From Verrucomicrobiia bacterium (GTDB lineage: Bacteria; Verrucomicrobiota; Verrucomicrobiae; Limisphaerales; UBA11358): a stretch of DNA of 5,250 nt. The stretch lies in NCBI GenBank assembly GCA_030042375.1, contig JASHZU010000138.1, positions 1 to 5,250 on the forward strand. Direction: 5' to 3'. Position 1 is the stretch's first letter. Each line of letters starts with the position of its first letter. The position numbers were made by a program, and so were the translations under genes. This document shows positions 1-5,250 of this stretch, in pieces. The notes below the pieces were generated by a model. That model ran no database searches. It worked only from the letters and a program-made list of their open reading frames with translations, and was not told the origin of the DNA.

Positions 1-1424
1 AATAAAGCGCCTTTTGAGGAGCCCACCCAGATGTTTCCGTCGCGGTCTTCAACAATTGGGCGCAAGACGCGCAGGTCCGGAGGCACATTATACGAGTAAA
101 ATTGTCCGTCGCGATAACATTGGATGGCATTGGGATATTCTTCAATAACCCAAACGGCGCCGGTATGGTCAACCCATGCGCCACGAACTACTCTTCCTGC
201 AAGTCCATCGGATTCCCGTAACGTAGTCATTTTTCCATCCCGCCAGCAATGAAGCATGTGGTTCTCCGTGCCAATCCACACGGCGCCGTCCGCACCCGCG
301 GCTACGCACGAGGCCGTTCCGTCAGAGGTATGGGCCGGCATCATCGTGTGCCACGTCCCGTTGCTTTGACAAAGCACCGAGCCGTCTTTCGTGGCCGCCC
401 AAATCATGCCGTTGGCGTCCTGGCACAGGGAACGAACGACCGGCGACGGCAGGCCGGTGTCTGTGTCTTGCAGTTCCATGGCCCGGAGACTGATCCGATT
501 CATCCCGCCGCCATCTGTGCCTACCCACAGATTTTGTTCGCGGTCTTGAAATATGCTTAAAATCTCGTCGTTGGAAACAGGGACATTTTCGAAACCGGCG
601 CCGTTGTAGTGAAACAAACCCTGATCCGGCGTGCCGATCCAAAGCGTCTGAACGGCATCTTCCAGCATAGGTGTGGGCGTAGTCGTCAGGCTGGAAGAAA
701 ATTCGCCGCAGTCCTCCAGCTTGCCGCTGCTATCGCAATGAAAAAGATGGCCTCCCGAAGCCAGCCAAACGCCGCCTTTCGGCGACGCAACAATCCCAGT
801 GAGCACCCTGGGCAATTGAACGACTGTCTTGAAGCGGTTTCCAGAAAAGATTCCAGCATTGGTGCCTTTCGCAAACCAGAGGTTGGAATTTATGTCCTGC
901 GCAAAAAAAGATTCATAGCCCATTGGCAAACCAGCCGAGGCGCCGAACCTGGTGGCTTTGCCATTCTGGATGCGGGCAACATTTCCGCCGCGAAAGGTGA
1001 CCCAGATGGAACCCTCGTTATCCTCGGCGAGCGCCTGGATGTACTGCGGGGGAAGGTTATTTGTATAAACGTCCAGGCTATCTCCTTTCAAGCAAATCAC
1101 CATCCCCCGGTTCATGCCAATCCACAAAGCGCCGGAACGGCTATGGAGCAACGTCGTCGTTTCCTGGTCGATTTCAGGAATGAGCATCCGTAGCGGAATG
1201 CCTTTAAAGTTCACGCCGTCGAACCGCGCCAGATGGCTTGGATTAGCGATCCATAGGAAACCATCGTCAGTTTGCGAGATGGCCGTAACGTCGTTGTTGG
1301 GCAAGCCATCGGAGGATTGCCAGACATGGACCGACCACGCGGAATTTGTTGAAGTCGCATGAACAACGGGCAGGAAAAGCAGAAGCATTCCCACCATTAT
1401 CGCGCGGCTAAAGAAATGACTCAT
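1..1424 (-). CDS. Two-component regulator beta-propeller (Reg_prop) sensor protein, N-terminal part, cut by window edge
   Basis: The frame is open from an ATG at 1424 down to base 3, giving 474 codons with no stop; the C-terminus lies outside the window. Residues 1-23 form a Sec signal peptide (hydrophobic run IMVGMLLLFLPVV, likely cleavage after VHA), so the propeller should be periplasmic. The mature part opens with a typical first Reg_prop repeat: WQSSDGLPNNDVTAI (35-49), then FLWIA (56-60) and RFDGVNF (67-73). Further blades follow, with LWIG or similar cores near residues 100-103 (LWIG), 140-142 (IWV), 182-184 (LWF), 219-221 (VWL), 261-264 (LWIG), 299-302 (LWVG), 341-343 (IWA), 382-385 (VWIG), 424-426 (VWV) and 465-468 (IWVG). 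In this family the propeller is usually followed by a Y_Y_Y domain, a membrane helix and a histidine kinase or DNA-binding output, as in hybrid sensors of polysaccharide utilization; none of these is visible here. The start is favoured because it yields a clean signal peptide; no Shine-Dalgarno precedes it. It is divergent from the GH79 gene, so sensing a related glycan is a reasonable inference. A propeller-only exported protein is the alternative. Confidence 0.88.
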   Translation of the reverse strand, partial: MSHFFSRAIMVGMLLLFLPVVHATSTNSAWSVHVWQSSDGLPNNDVTAISQTDDGFLWIANPSHLARFDGVNFKGIPLRMLIPEIDQETTTLLHSRSGALWIGMNRGMVICLKGDSLDVYTNNLPPQYIQALAEDNEGSIWVTFRGGNVARIQNGKATRFGASAGLPMGYESFFAQDINSNLWFAKGTNAGIFSGNRFKTVVQLPRVLTGIVASPKGGVWLASGGHLFHCDSSGKLEDCGEFSSSLTTTPTPMLEDAVQTLWIGTPDQGLFHYNGAGFENVPVSNDEILSIFQDREQNLWVGTDGGGMNRISLRAMELQDTDTGLPSPVVRSLCQDANGMIWAATKDGSVLCQSNGTWHTMMPAHTSDGTASCVAAGADGAVWIGTENHMLHCWRDGKMTTLRESDGLAGRVVRGAWVDHTGAVWVIEEYPNAIQCYRDGQFYSYNVPPDLRVLRPIVEDRDGNIWVGSSKGAL

Positions 1425-1446
1425 CTGTTGAGATTTAACGAATACT

Positions 1447-1476
1447 AAGATACCCCAAAAAGAACATTTGTGTCAA
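1447..1476 (-). promoter_or_regulatory. Predicted sigma70-type promoter for the propeller sensor gene
   Basis: Read on the minus strand, a perfect TTGACA -35 box (bases 1476-1471) is followed after 18 bases by TATCTT (1452-1447), a 4/6 match to the -10 consensus. Transcription would start near 1440, leaving a leader of about 16 bases before the ATG at 1424. The word TTAGTATT (minus strand, 1448-1441) overlaps the -10 box and the expected start point and could be a regulator half-site. This is a pattern match only. Confidence 0.45.
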
Positions 1477-1494
1477 ACAATTGGAGGCTGAAAT

Positions 1495-1531
1495 TTGATA
1501 ACTATTTACATCATAATATGCTATATATAAA
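1495..1531 (+). promoter_or_regulatory. Candidate promoter region for the GH79 gene
   Basis: This very AT-rich stretch lies between the divergent genes. Two overlapping readings are possible. One is TTGATA (1495-1500), 16 bases, then TATGCT (1517-1522). The other is TTTACA (1505-1510), 15 bases, then TATAAA (1526-1531). Neither is close to ideal in both boxes and spacing, so the exact promoter is uncertain. Either would give a leader of roughly 120 bases before the preferred start at 1658, or place the start point close to the alternative ATG at 1538. Confidence 0.3.
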
Positions 1532-1657
1532 CAACTTATGTTTAAACGTGACTCGCTAATCAAATTCCGACATAATTCAGGCAGCAAACGTGCCCAAAAC
1601 CTGATTTCATCTATATTCCTTATGATCTGCGCCAGCCAGTTTTTATACAAATTCGGA

Positions 1658-3112
1658 ATGAAAAGTGTAATCATTGCGTCTCTAATCGGAATCGCTTTTG
1701 CCGCGATGCCTTTGCCTGCAGCAGAATCTCCCGTGGCGGTTTCAATAGACGCAAAAAGTCCCGGAGAGCCTGTTGCGGAGGATTTTTCGGGGCTGAGTTT
1801 TGAAATTTCGGTGCTGCATCCAAATGAAAACGGCGTCCGCTATTTTCGCCCGGATAATCTGCCGCTGATTCATCTGTTTCATACTCTCGGGATTAAAAAT
1901 CTGCGGGTCGGCGGCAATTCGTCCGACCGCGATGCCAGGAGGCTTCCGTCCACCGATGATATTGACAGTCTTTTTGGATTCGCCAAAGCCGCCGGAGTAA
2001 AAATTATTTATTGTCTGCGTTTGCACAACGGCGATCCGCAAGCCGATGCCGAAACAGTAAAATACATCATGTCGCGTTATGCGCCGCTGGTGGATAGCTT
2101 TTCGATTGGCCAGGAACCGAGCGCTTATCCCGTTGGCAAAATCGATACACGTCCGCAAGGTGAACGGATGGGCGCCGGGAACGAAAAATATCAATATTTA
2201 GATTATCGCGACGATTGGAAAAAATTTGCCGATGTCATCATCGCTGCGGAACCGGATGTGAAATTTTGCGGGCCAAGCGTGCACAACAATGGCGCATGGG
2301 CTGTGAAATTCATGGCTGATTTTGGGAAGGGTTATCACGTCACGCTCATTACCGAGCATCTTTATCCCGGCGGCGCCGGCGGGAAATTGCCGACGCCGGA
2401 AATTGGCCGTGACCGGATGTTAGGCACTAATTTTGTTCACGCCTATCAAAGGCTCTACGACAGTTTTGTGCCAATGGCCATCTCCAACAATCTCCCCTAC
2501 CGGCTCGAAGAGGTTAACAATTACTTCAACGGTGGCGCGACAAACGTGAGCAACACCTTTGCGTCCGCGCTATGGGGATTGGATTTCATGTACTGGTGGG
2601 CCGCACACGATGCAGCGGGACTGAACTTCCATACCGGCGACCGCGTGGCCGCCGGCGCCACGTTGCTGCCCTCAAAATATACCGCCTTTTATTCGACTAC
2701 CAACGGTTACAACGTTCGTCCGCTGGGATATGGAATCACCGCGTTTGGCCTTGGCGGCCACGGCAAATTTGTCCCCGCAAAAATCTCAAATCCCGATAAT
2801 TTGAACCTCAGCATTTATGCGGTGATGGATGGCCAAAACCGTCTTTGCCTGACCATCATTAACAAAGAACACGGCGCTTCGGGACGGGACGCCACGATTT
2901 CCATCGATCAAAGCGGGTTGGATTTTTCCCATGGGCAAATCATTTTTATGAAGGCGCCGGACAACAATGTTGCCGCGACTTCCGGCGAAACTCTCGGTGG
3001 AGCGCAGATCCTGCCTGATGGCACTTGGAATGGCATTTGGTCGCCGCTGGATTCCTCCTCAATAACCGTTCCTGCGGCGAGCGCGGCGGTTATTAGATTG
3101 CCAATAAAATAA
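1658..3112 (+). CDS. Secreted glycoside hydrolase family 79 protein (beta-glucuronidase/heparanase-like)
   Basis: Complete 484-residue protein. Residues 1-22 are a Sec signal peptide (MKSVIIASLIGIAFAA, probable cleavage near PLPAA/ES), so the enzyme acts in the periplasm or outside the cell. The catalytic (beta/alpha)8 domain covers about 35-365. Recognisable GH79 features are the strand LRVGGNSSD (82-90); SIGQEPSAYP (149-158) with predicted acid/base Glu153; TEHLYPGG (232-239); YRLEEVNNYFNGG (281-293), where Glu285 aligns with the nucleophile of the family's E-T-N-S-type motif; and the segment ALWGLDFMYWW (304-314) followed by AGLNFHTGDR (320-329). Residues from about 370 to 484 form the C-terminal beta-sandwich (Glyco_hydro_79C type), with YAVMDGQNRLCLTIINKEHGA (387-407) and the final strand AASAAVIRLPIK (473-484). 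Family members retain configuration and remove glucuronic acid or 4-O-methylglucuronic acid from glycans such as arabinogalactan or glycosaminoglycans; the substrate here cannot be read from sequence. The residue before the acid/base is Gln, not the usual Asn. The frame is open upstream to an ATG at 1538, which would add 40 residues and bury the signal peptide, so the ATG at 1658 is preferred despite having no spaced Shine-Dalgarno (only GGA directly before the ATG). Confidence 0.9.
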   Translation: MKSVIIASLIGIAFAAMPLPAAESPVAVSIDAKSPGEPVAEDFSGLSFEISVLHPNENGVRYFRPDNLPLIHLFHTLGIKNLRVGGNSSDRDARRLPSTDDIDSLFGFAKAAGVKIIYCLRLHNGDPQADAETVKYIMSRYAPLVDSFSIGQEPSAYPVGKIDTRPQGERMGAGNEKYQYLDYRDDWKKFADVIIAAEPDVKFCGPSVHNNGAWAVKFMADFGKGYHVTLITEHLYPGGAGGKLPTPEIGRDRMLGTNFVHAYQRLYDSFVPMAISNNLPYRLEEVNNYFNGGATNVSNTFASALWGLDFMYWWAAHDAAGLNFHTGDRVAAGATLLPSKYTAFYSTTNGYNVRPLGYGITAFGLGGHGKFVPAKISNPDNLNLSIYAVMDGQNRLCLTIINKEHGASGRDATISIDQSGLDFSHGQIIFMKAPDNNVAATSGETLGGAQILPDGTWNGIWSPLDSSSITVPAASAAVIRLPIK

Positions 3113-3127
3113 CTAATTTCTAGCCCT

Positions 3128-3157
3128 GGCGGCAGCGACAATTCTTGTGCTGTCGCC
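3128..3157 (+). terminator. Strong hairpin after the GH79 gene, likely transcript end or 3' stabiliser
   Basis: The arm GGCGGCAGC (3128-3136) pairs with GCTGTCGCC (3149-3157) over nine positions with one G-U pair. After a bulged G at 3137, ACA (3138-3140) pairs with TGT (3146-3148) around the loop ATTCT. The structure begins 15 bases past the stop codon of the GH79 gene. No T-tract follows directly; the nearest run is TTTT at 3174-3177, within a second weak repeat. It is therefore not a textbook intrinsic terminator, and 3'-end protection is equally possible. Confidence 0.5.
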
Positions 3158-3162
3158 GGCCC

Positions 3163-3200
3163 AAAAGACTGCCTTTTAACAAACCTCCTAGAACGTTTGT
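3163..3200. repeat. Two small inverted repeats in the intergenic region
   Basis: AAAAG (3163-3167) and CTTTT (3173-3177) form a five-base inverted repeat around a five-base loop. ACAAAC (3179-3184) and GTTTGT (3195-3200) form a six-base inverted repeat around ten bases. Both lie between the GC-rich hairpin and the promoter of the next gene. They are short and could be chance. The first could supply a T-run to assist termination. Confidence 0.25.
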
Positions 3201-3216
3201 CCGACCCGGAGAAGCG

Positions 3217-3244
3217 TTGACAATTAGTATTTTAATACTAGTAT
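3217..3244 (+). promoter_or_regulatory. Near-consensus sigma70 promoter of the propeller/PATR gene
   Basis: A perfect TTGACA (3217-3222) is followed after 16 bases by TAGTAT (3239-3244), a 4/6 match to the -10 consensus. The start point would be near 3251, giving a leader of about 45 bases before the ATG at 3296. The spacer is almost entirely occupied by a palindrome, described separately, so this promoter looks built for repression. Confidence 0.55.
3225..3244. promoter_or_regulatory. Palindromic operator-like element with three TAGTAT half-sites
   Basis: TAGTATT (3225-3231) and AATACTA (3234-3240) make a perfect seven-base inverted repeat around TT. A further TAGTAT (3239-3244) forms, with the preceding arm, the perfect ten-base palindrome ATACTAGTAT (3235-3244). 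Two half-sites thus point one way and one the other. The element sits between the -35 box and the end of the -10 box, where a bound dimeric regulator would block RNA polymerase. The regulator is unknown; a GntR- or TetR-type protein is conceivable but not supported by anything in the window. Confidence 0.45.
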
Positions 3245-3253
3245 GGTAGTTTC

Positions 3254-3292
3254 ATGCCTTTCTGCCAATCATTTGTGGACCGGCCGGCTTGA
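3254..3292 (+). other. Possible 12-codon leader ORF upstream of the propeller/PATR gene
   Basis: An ATG about three bases past the predicted transcription start opens a 12-residue reading frame (MPFCQSFVDRPA) that stops with TGA three bases before the ATG of the main gene, in the same frame. It shows no run of a single amino acid and no attenuator-like hairpin, and no Shine-Dalgarno precedes it. It may be chance, or it may couple translation to the main start, which also lacks a Shine-Dalgarno. Confidence 0.15.
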
Positions 3293-3295
3293 ACT

Positions 3296-5250
3296 ATGCA
3301 TGCATTTCAAAACGCCCCCTGCTCTCTTCCAACAAGACTTTATAGCGGTGCACAATCACGGACAGGCGTGGCGTTATTATGCCTTCTCTTGATGACGGGA
3401 CCGTCGGCACGAGCGGTAGACGTCCTCGAAGACATGAACAATCCCAATCGCACCGGTGAAAATCCCAATGAAATAATCCTGAACACAGCCAATGTGAACG
3501 TAAACCAGTTTGGCAAGTTGTGGTCGTACAATGTGAATGGCGCCATTTTTGCCCAGGTGCTTTACGCCTCCCAGGTCGGCATCGCGGGAGGGACACACAA
3601 TGTCGTCTTTATTGAAACGATGAATGACATCGCTTACTGCTTCGATGCAGACAGCAATGTTTTGTATTGGCAAGACAGTTTTACCAACGGCAGCACCATC
3701 ATCCCGGTAATCGTTGCCAACATTGAAAGTGGCGGAAATATCGCGGGAAACGCCGGCATTGAGAGCACGCCTTATATCAATAAGACAAACGGCGTCATTT
3801 ATATGCTGGCGCGGACGTACAATACGAGCACGTCAACGTATATCCAGACGTTGCATGCGCTTAATTTTACCAACGGCAGCGAGATGTATGGCGGGCCGGT
3901 GGTCATCAGCGCCTCAGGATTTAACTCAGAATACCAAAACCAACGTATGGGCCTGGCCCTGGCCAGTACCAACATCATCATTTCCTGGTCGTCGCACCAG
4001 GACGGTGGCTCCTATCATGGCTGGATCATGGCGTATAATGAGACCAATTTGGTTCAGGAAGGAACCTTCAATGACACTGCTTCGGGGACGCAGGGCGGCA
4101 TCTGGCAGATGGGCCGGGCACCGGCGGTAGACACCAATGGCAATGTCTATGTTATCACCGGCAATGGCACTTGGGACGGCAGTGCGAATTTCAGTGAGAG
4201 CTTTCTTAAACTCAGCAGCAGCCTAAGCCTGGAAGATTGGTTCACACCGGATACTTACAGCGCCCTTACTTCGGGCGATGAAGATTTGGGCGCCAGTGGC
4301 GCCATGCTGATTCCAAGCTCCAGTGTCGTGATTGGCGGCGGCAAGCAAGGTACCAATTACGTTTGCAACATCAACAACATGGGCCACGAACAAACCGGCA
4401 ACGGCCAGATTATCCAGTCATTTCCCATGTGCGCTAACCCCGGTAACAATGGTGACGGCATGTTCGCCGGCGTAGCCTATTATGACAGCCCTGTCAGCGG
4501 TCAGGTTGTTTATGTGATGCCCAACAGCGACCATCTTAGGGAATACGCTTTCAATGGTTCGACCTTGACCTTTAACACGACTCCCCTGGCCACGAGCACC
4601 ATATCGTCGGGAGGAGAACCAGGGGGATTCCTTTCTATCTCGGACAATAACAGCGCTCCGGGCAGCGGCATTGTTTGGGCCACAACCGCGCCTTCCGCCG
4701 CCTATTCAGGTATGTATCCCGGTACTTTGCACGCTTGGAATGCGGACAACATCGGCGGCGCAGAACTGTGGGACAGTGGTATGGATTCCAACCGGGATTA
4801 CATGGGCTTTTTCTCCAAAGGCCCTAATCCAACGGTTGTCAACGGCAAGGTCTATGTCGGTTCCTATTCCAACCTGGTAACGGTCTATGGGCTGTTGCCC
4901 GTTCCTCCCGGCGCAATCACCTGGACCGGCACAGACCCCAGCAATCCCAATAATTGGGACGTGGGAATTTCTTTAAATTGGCTGACCAACGGCACTTCTA
5001 CAACTTACGCCCAAGGCGACCCCGTAATATTTAACGACTCTGCCACCGGGCCGACAAATATCTGTTTGATGGCCACCCTGAACCCCGACGGTGTAATCGT
5101 GAGCAATAGTGTTCTCGATTATAATCTAGGCGCTGGCGGCATTGGCGGCGGACGAATCACCGGCACAAACGGATTGATCAAGGAAGGAACCGCTGTGCTC
5201 ATCCTGGATGAGACCAACAGCAGCGGCAATTACAATGATTTCAGCGGCGG
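3296..5250 (+). CDS. Large exported PQQ-like beta-propeller protein with autotransporter-associated (PATR-type) repeat, 3' end outside window
   Basis: The frame is open from an ATG at 3296 to the right edge, with 651 full codons visible and no stop. Residues 1-40 look like a long Sec signal peptide: a polar, basic n-region, the core GVALLCLLLMTG (24-35), and an ARA/VD cleavage site after residue 40. Residues from about 60 to 533 form a PQQ-like (quinoprotein-type) beta-propeller. Its opening is typical: NVNQFGKLWSYNVNGAIFAQ (68-87), then HNVVFIET and IAYCFDADSNVLYW (101-125). Later blades include GNVYVITGNGTW (282-293), SSSVVIGGGKQGTNYVCNIN (341-360) and the closing strand PTVVNGKVYVGSYSNLVTVYG (512-532). 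No PQQ-dehydrogenase Cys-Cys pair was noticed, so a structural or binding role is likelier than an oxidoreductase. From about 540 a second module begins: ITWTG and NNWDVGISLNWL (552-563), then GRITGTNGLIKEGTAVLILD (619-638) followed by ETNSSGNYNDFSG, which fits the PATR pattern (GGL.K.GTG.L.L.G.N.Y.G) of beta-helical surface proteins. The polypeptide is rich in Asn, Gly, Ser and Thr. A surface or secreted adhesive or structural role is inferred. The anchor is not visible. Confidence 0.82.
   Translation, partial: MHAFQNAPCSLPTRLYSGAQSRTGVALLCLLLMTGPSARAVDVLEDMNNPNRTGENPNEIILNTANVNVNQFGKLWSYNVNGAIFAQVLYASQVGIAGGTHNVVFIETMNDIAYCFDADSNVLYWQDSFTNGSTIIPVIVANIESGGNIAGNAGIESTPYINKTNGVIYMLARTYNTSTSTYIQTLHALNFTNGSEMYGGPVVISASGFNSEYQNQRMGLALASTNIIISWSSHQDGGSYHGWIMAYNETNLVQEGTFNDTASGTQGGIWQMGRAPAVDTNGNVYVITGNGTWDGSANFSESFLKLSSSLSLEDWFTPDTYSALTSGDEDLGASGAMLIPSSSVVIGGGKQGTNYVCNINNMGHEQTGNGQIIQSFPMCANPGNNGDGMFAGVAYYDSPVSGQVVYVMPNSDHLREYAFNGSTLTFNTTPLATSTISSGGEPGGFLSISDNNSAPGSGIVWATTAPSAAYSGMYPGTLHAWNADNIGGAELWDSGMDSNRDYMGFFSKGPNPTVVNGKVYVGSYSNLVTVYGLLPVPPGAITWTGTDPSNPNNWDVGISLNWLTNGTSTTYAQGDPVIFNDSATGPTNICLMATLNPDGVIVSNSVLDYNLGAGGIGGGRITGTNGLIKEGTAVLILDETNSSGNYNDFSG

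Noticed and set aside
322..642. 106-codon open frame on the minus strand
   Set aside because: It overlaps the propeller gene on the same strand in another frame. Its product is Arg/His-rich with no domain, so it is a shadow and not a separate gene.
609..1193. 194-codon open frame on the plus strand
   Set aside because: It lies antisense to the Reg_prop gene, whose minus-strand translation has an unbroken series of LWIG-type blades and a signal peptide. The plus-strand product is rich in Arg, Gln and Ala with no recognisable domain, as expected of a shadow frame.
1425..1657. Riboswitch or small RNA in the divergent intergenic/leader region
   Set aside because: The region is AT-rich with promoter-like words, but I could not find a convincing conserved aptamer core or a strong stem followed by a T-run.
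1742..2194. 150-codon minus-strand open frame inside the GH79 gene
   Set aside because: It is antisense to a well-supported GH79 catalytic domain and has no recognisable motif or signal.
3714..4130. 138-codon plus-strand open frame inside the propeller/PATR gene
   Set aside because: It is an Arg-rich translation in another frame of a gene whose own frame reads as continuous PQQ-like propeller sequence.
3296..4900. True PQQ-dependent dehydrogenase
   Set aside because: The propeller blades resemble the quinoprotein fold, but no adjacent Cys-Cys pair or other dehydrogenase active-site signature was noticed, and the fused PATR region points to a surface protein.
1..5250. tRNA, rRNA, CRISPR array, insertion sequence or phage genes
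   Set aside because: No cloverleaf or rRNA-like sequence, regularly spaced repeat array, transposase motif or terminal inverted repeats with target duplication were seen on reading both strands.

Overview
The window looks like a chromosomal piece of a free-living, polysaccharide-degrading Gram-negative bacterium. My best guess is Verrucomicrobiota, of the Pedosphaera/Limisphaerales kind. The guess rests on large secreted beta-propeller proteins, autotransporter-associated (PATR-type) repeats, a GH79 glycosidase, moderate GC content, and start codons without a recognisable Shine-Dalgarno sequence. It is an inference from gene content, not from a marker gene.

Layout. Bases 1-1424 (minus strand) hold the N-terminal 474 codons of an exported two-component-regulator beta-propeller protein (Reg_prop repeats), which runs off the left edge. 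Bases 1425-1657 are an AT-rich divergent intergenic and leader region with promoter-like sequences for both flanking genes. Bases 1658-3112 (plus strand) encode a complete secreted glycoside hydrolase of family 79 (beta-glucuronidase/heparanase-like, clan GH-A) with its C-terminal beta domain. Bases 3113-3295 are intergenic, with a strong terminator-like hairpin followed by a near-consensus sigma70 promoter whose spacer is filled by a palindrome. From base 3296 to the right edge (plus strand) runs a large exported protein that joins a PQQ-like beta-propeller to a PATR-type beta-strand repeat region; its 3' end lies outside the window.

How the parts may work together. A periplasmic propeller sensor facing away from a secreted uronic-acid glycosidase resembles the sensor/enzyme pairing of polysaccharide-utilization loci. 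On that reading the sensor would detect an oligosaccharide product and the GH79 enzyme would trim glucuronic acid from a plant, algal or animal glycan. The third gene has its own promoter and probably encodes a cell-surface or secreted structural/adhesive protein. The regulatory link is inferred: the output domain of the sensor is not in the window.

No RNA gene, insertion sequence, CRISPR array or phage gene was seen. The points most worth checking are the palindromic operator-like element at 3225-3244, which shares an 8-base word with the sensor promoter, and the unusual Gln-Glu (instead of Asn-Glu) at the predicted acid/base of the GH79 enzyme.
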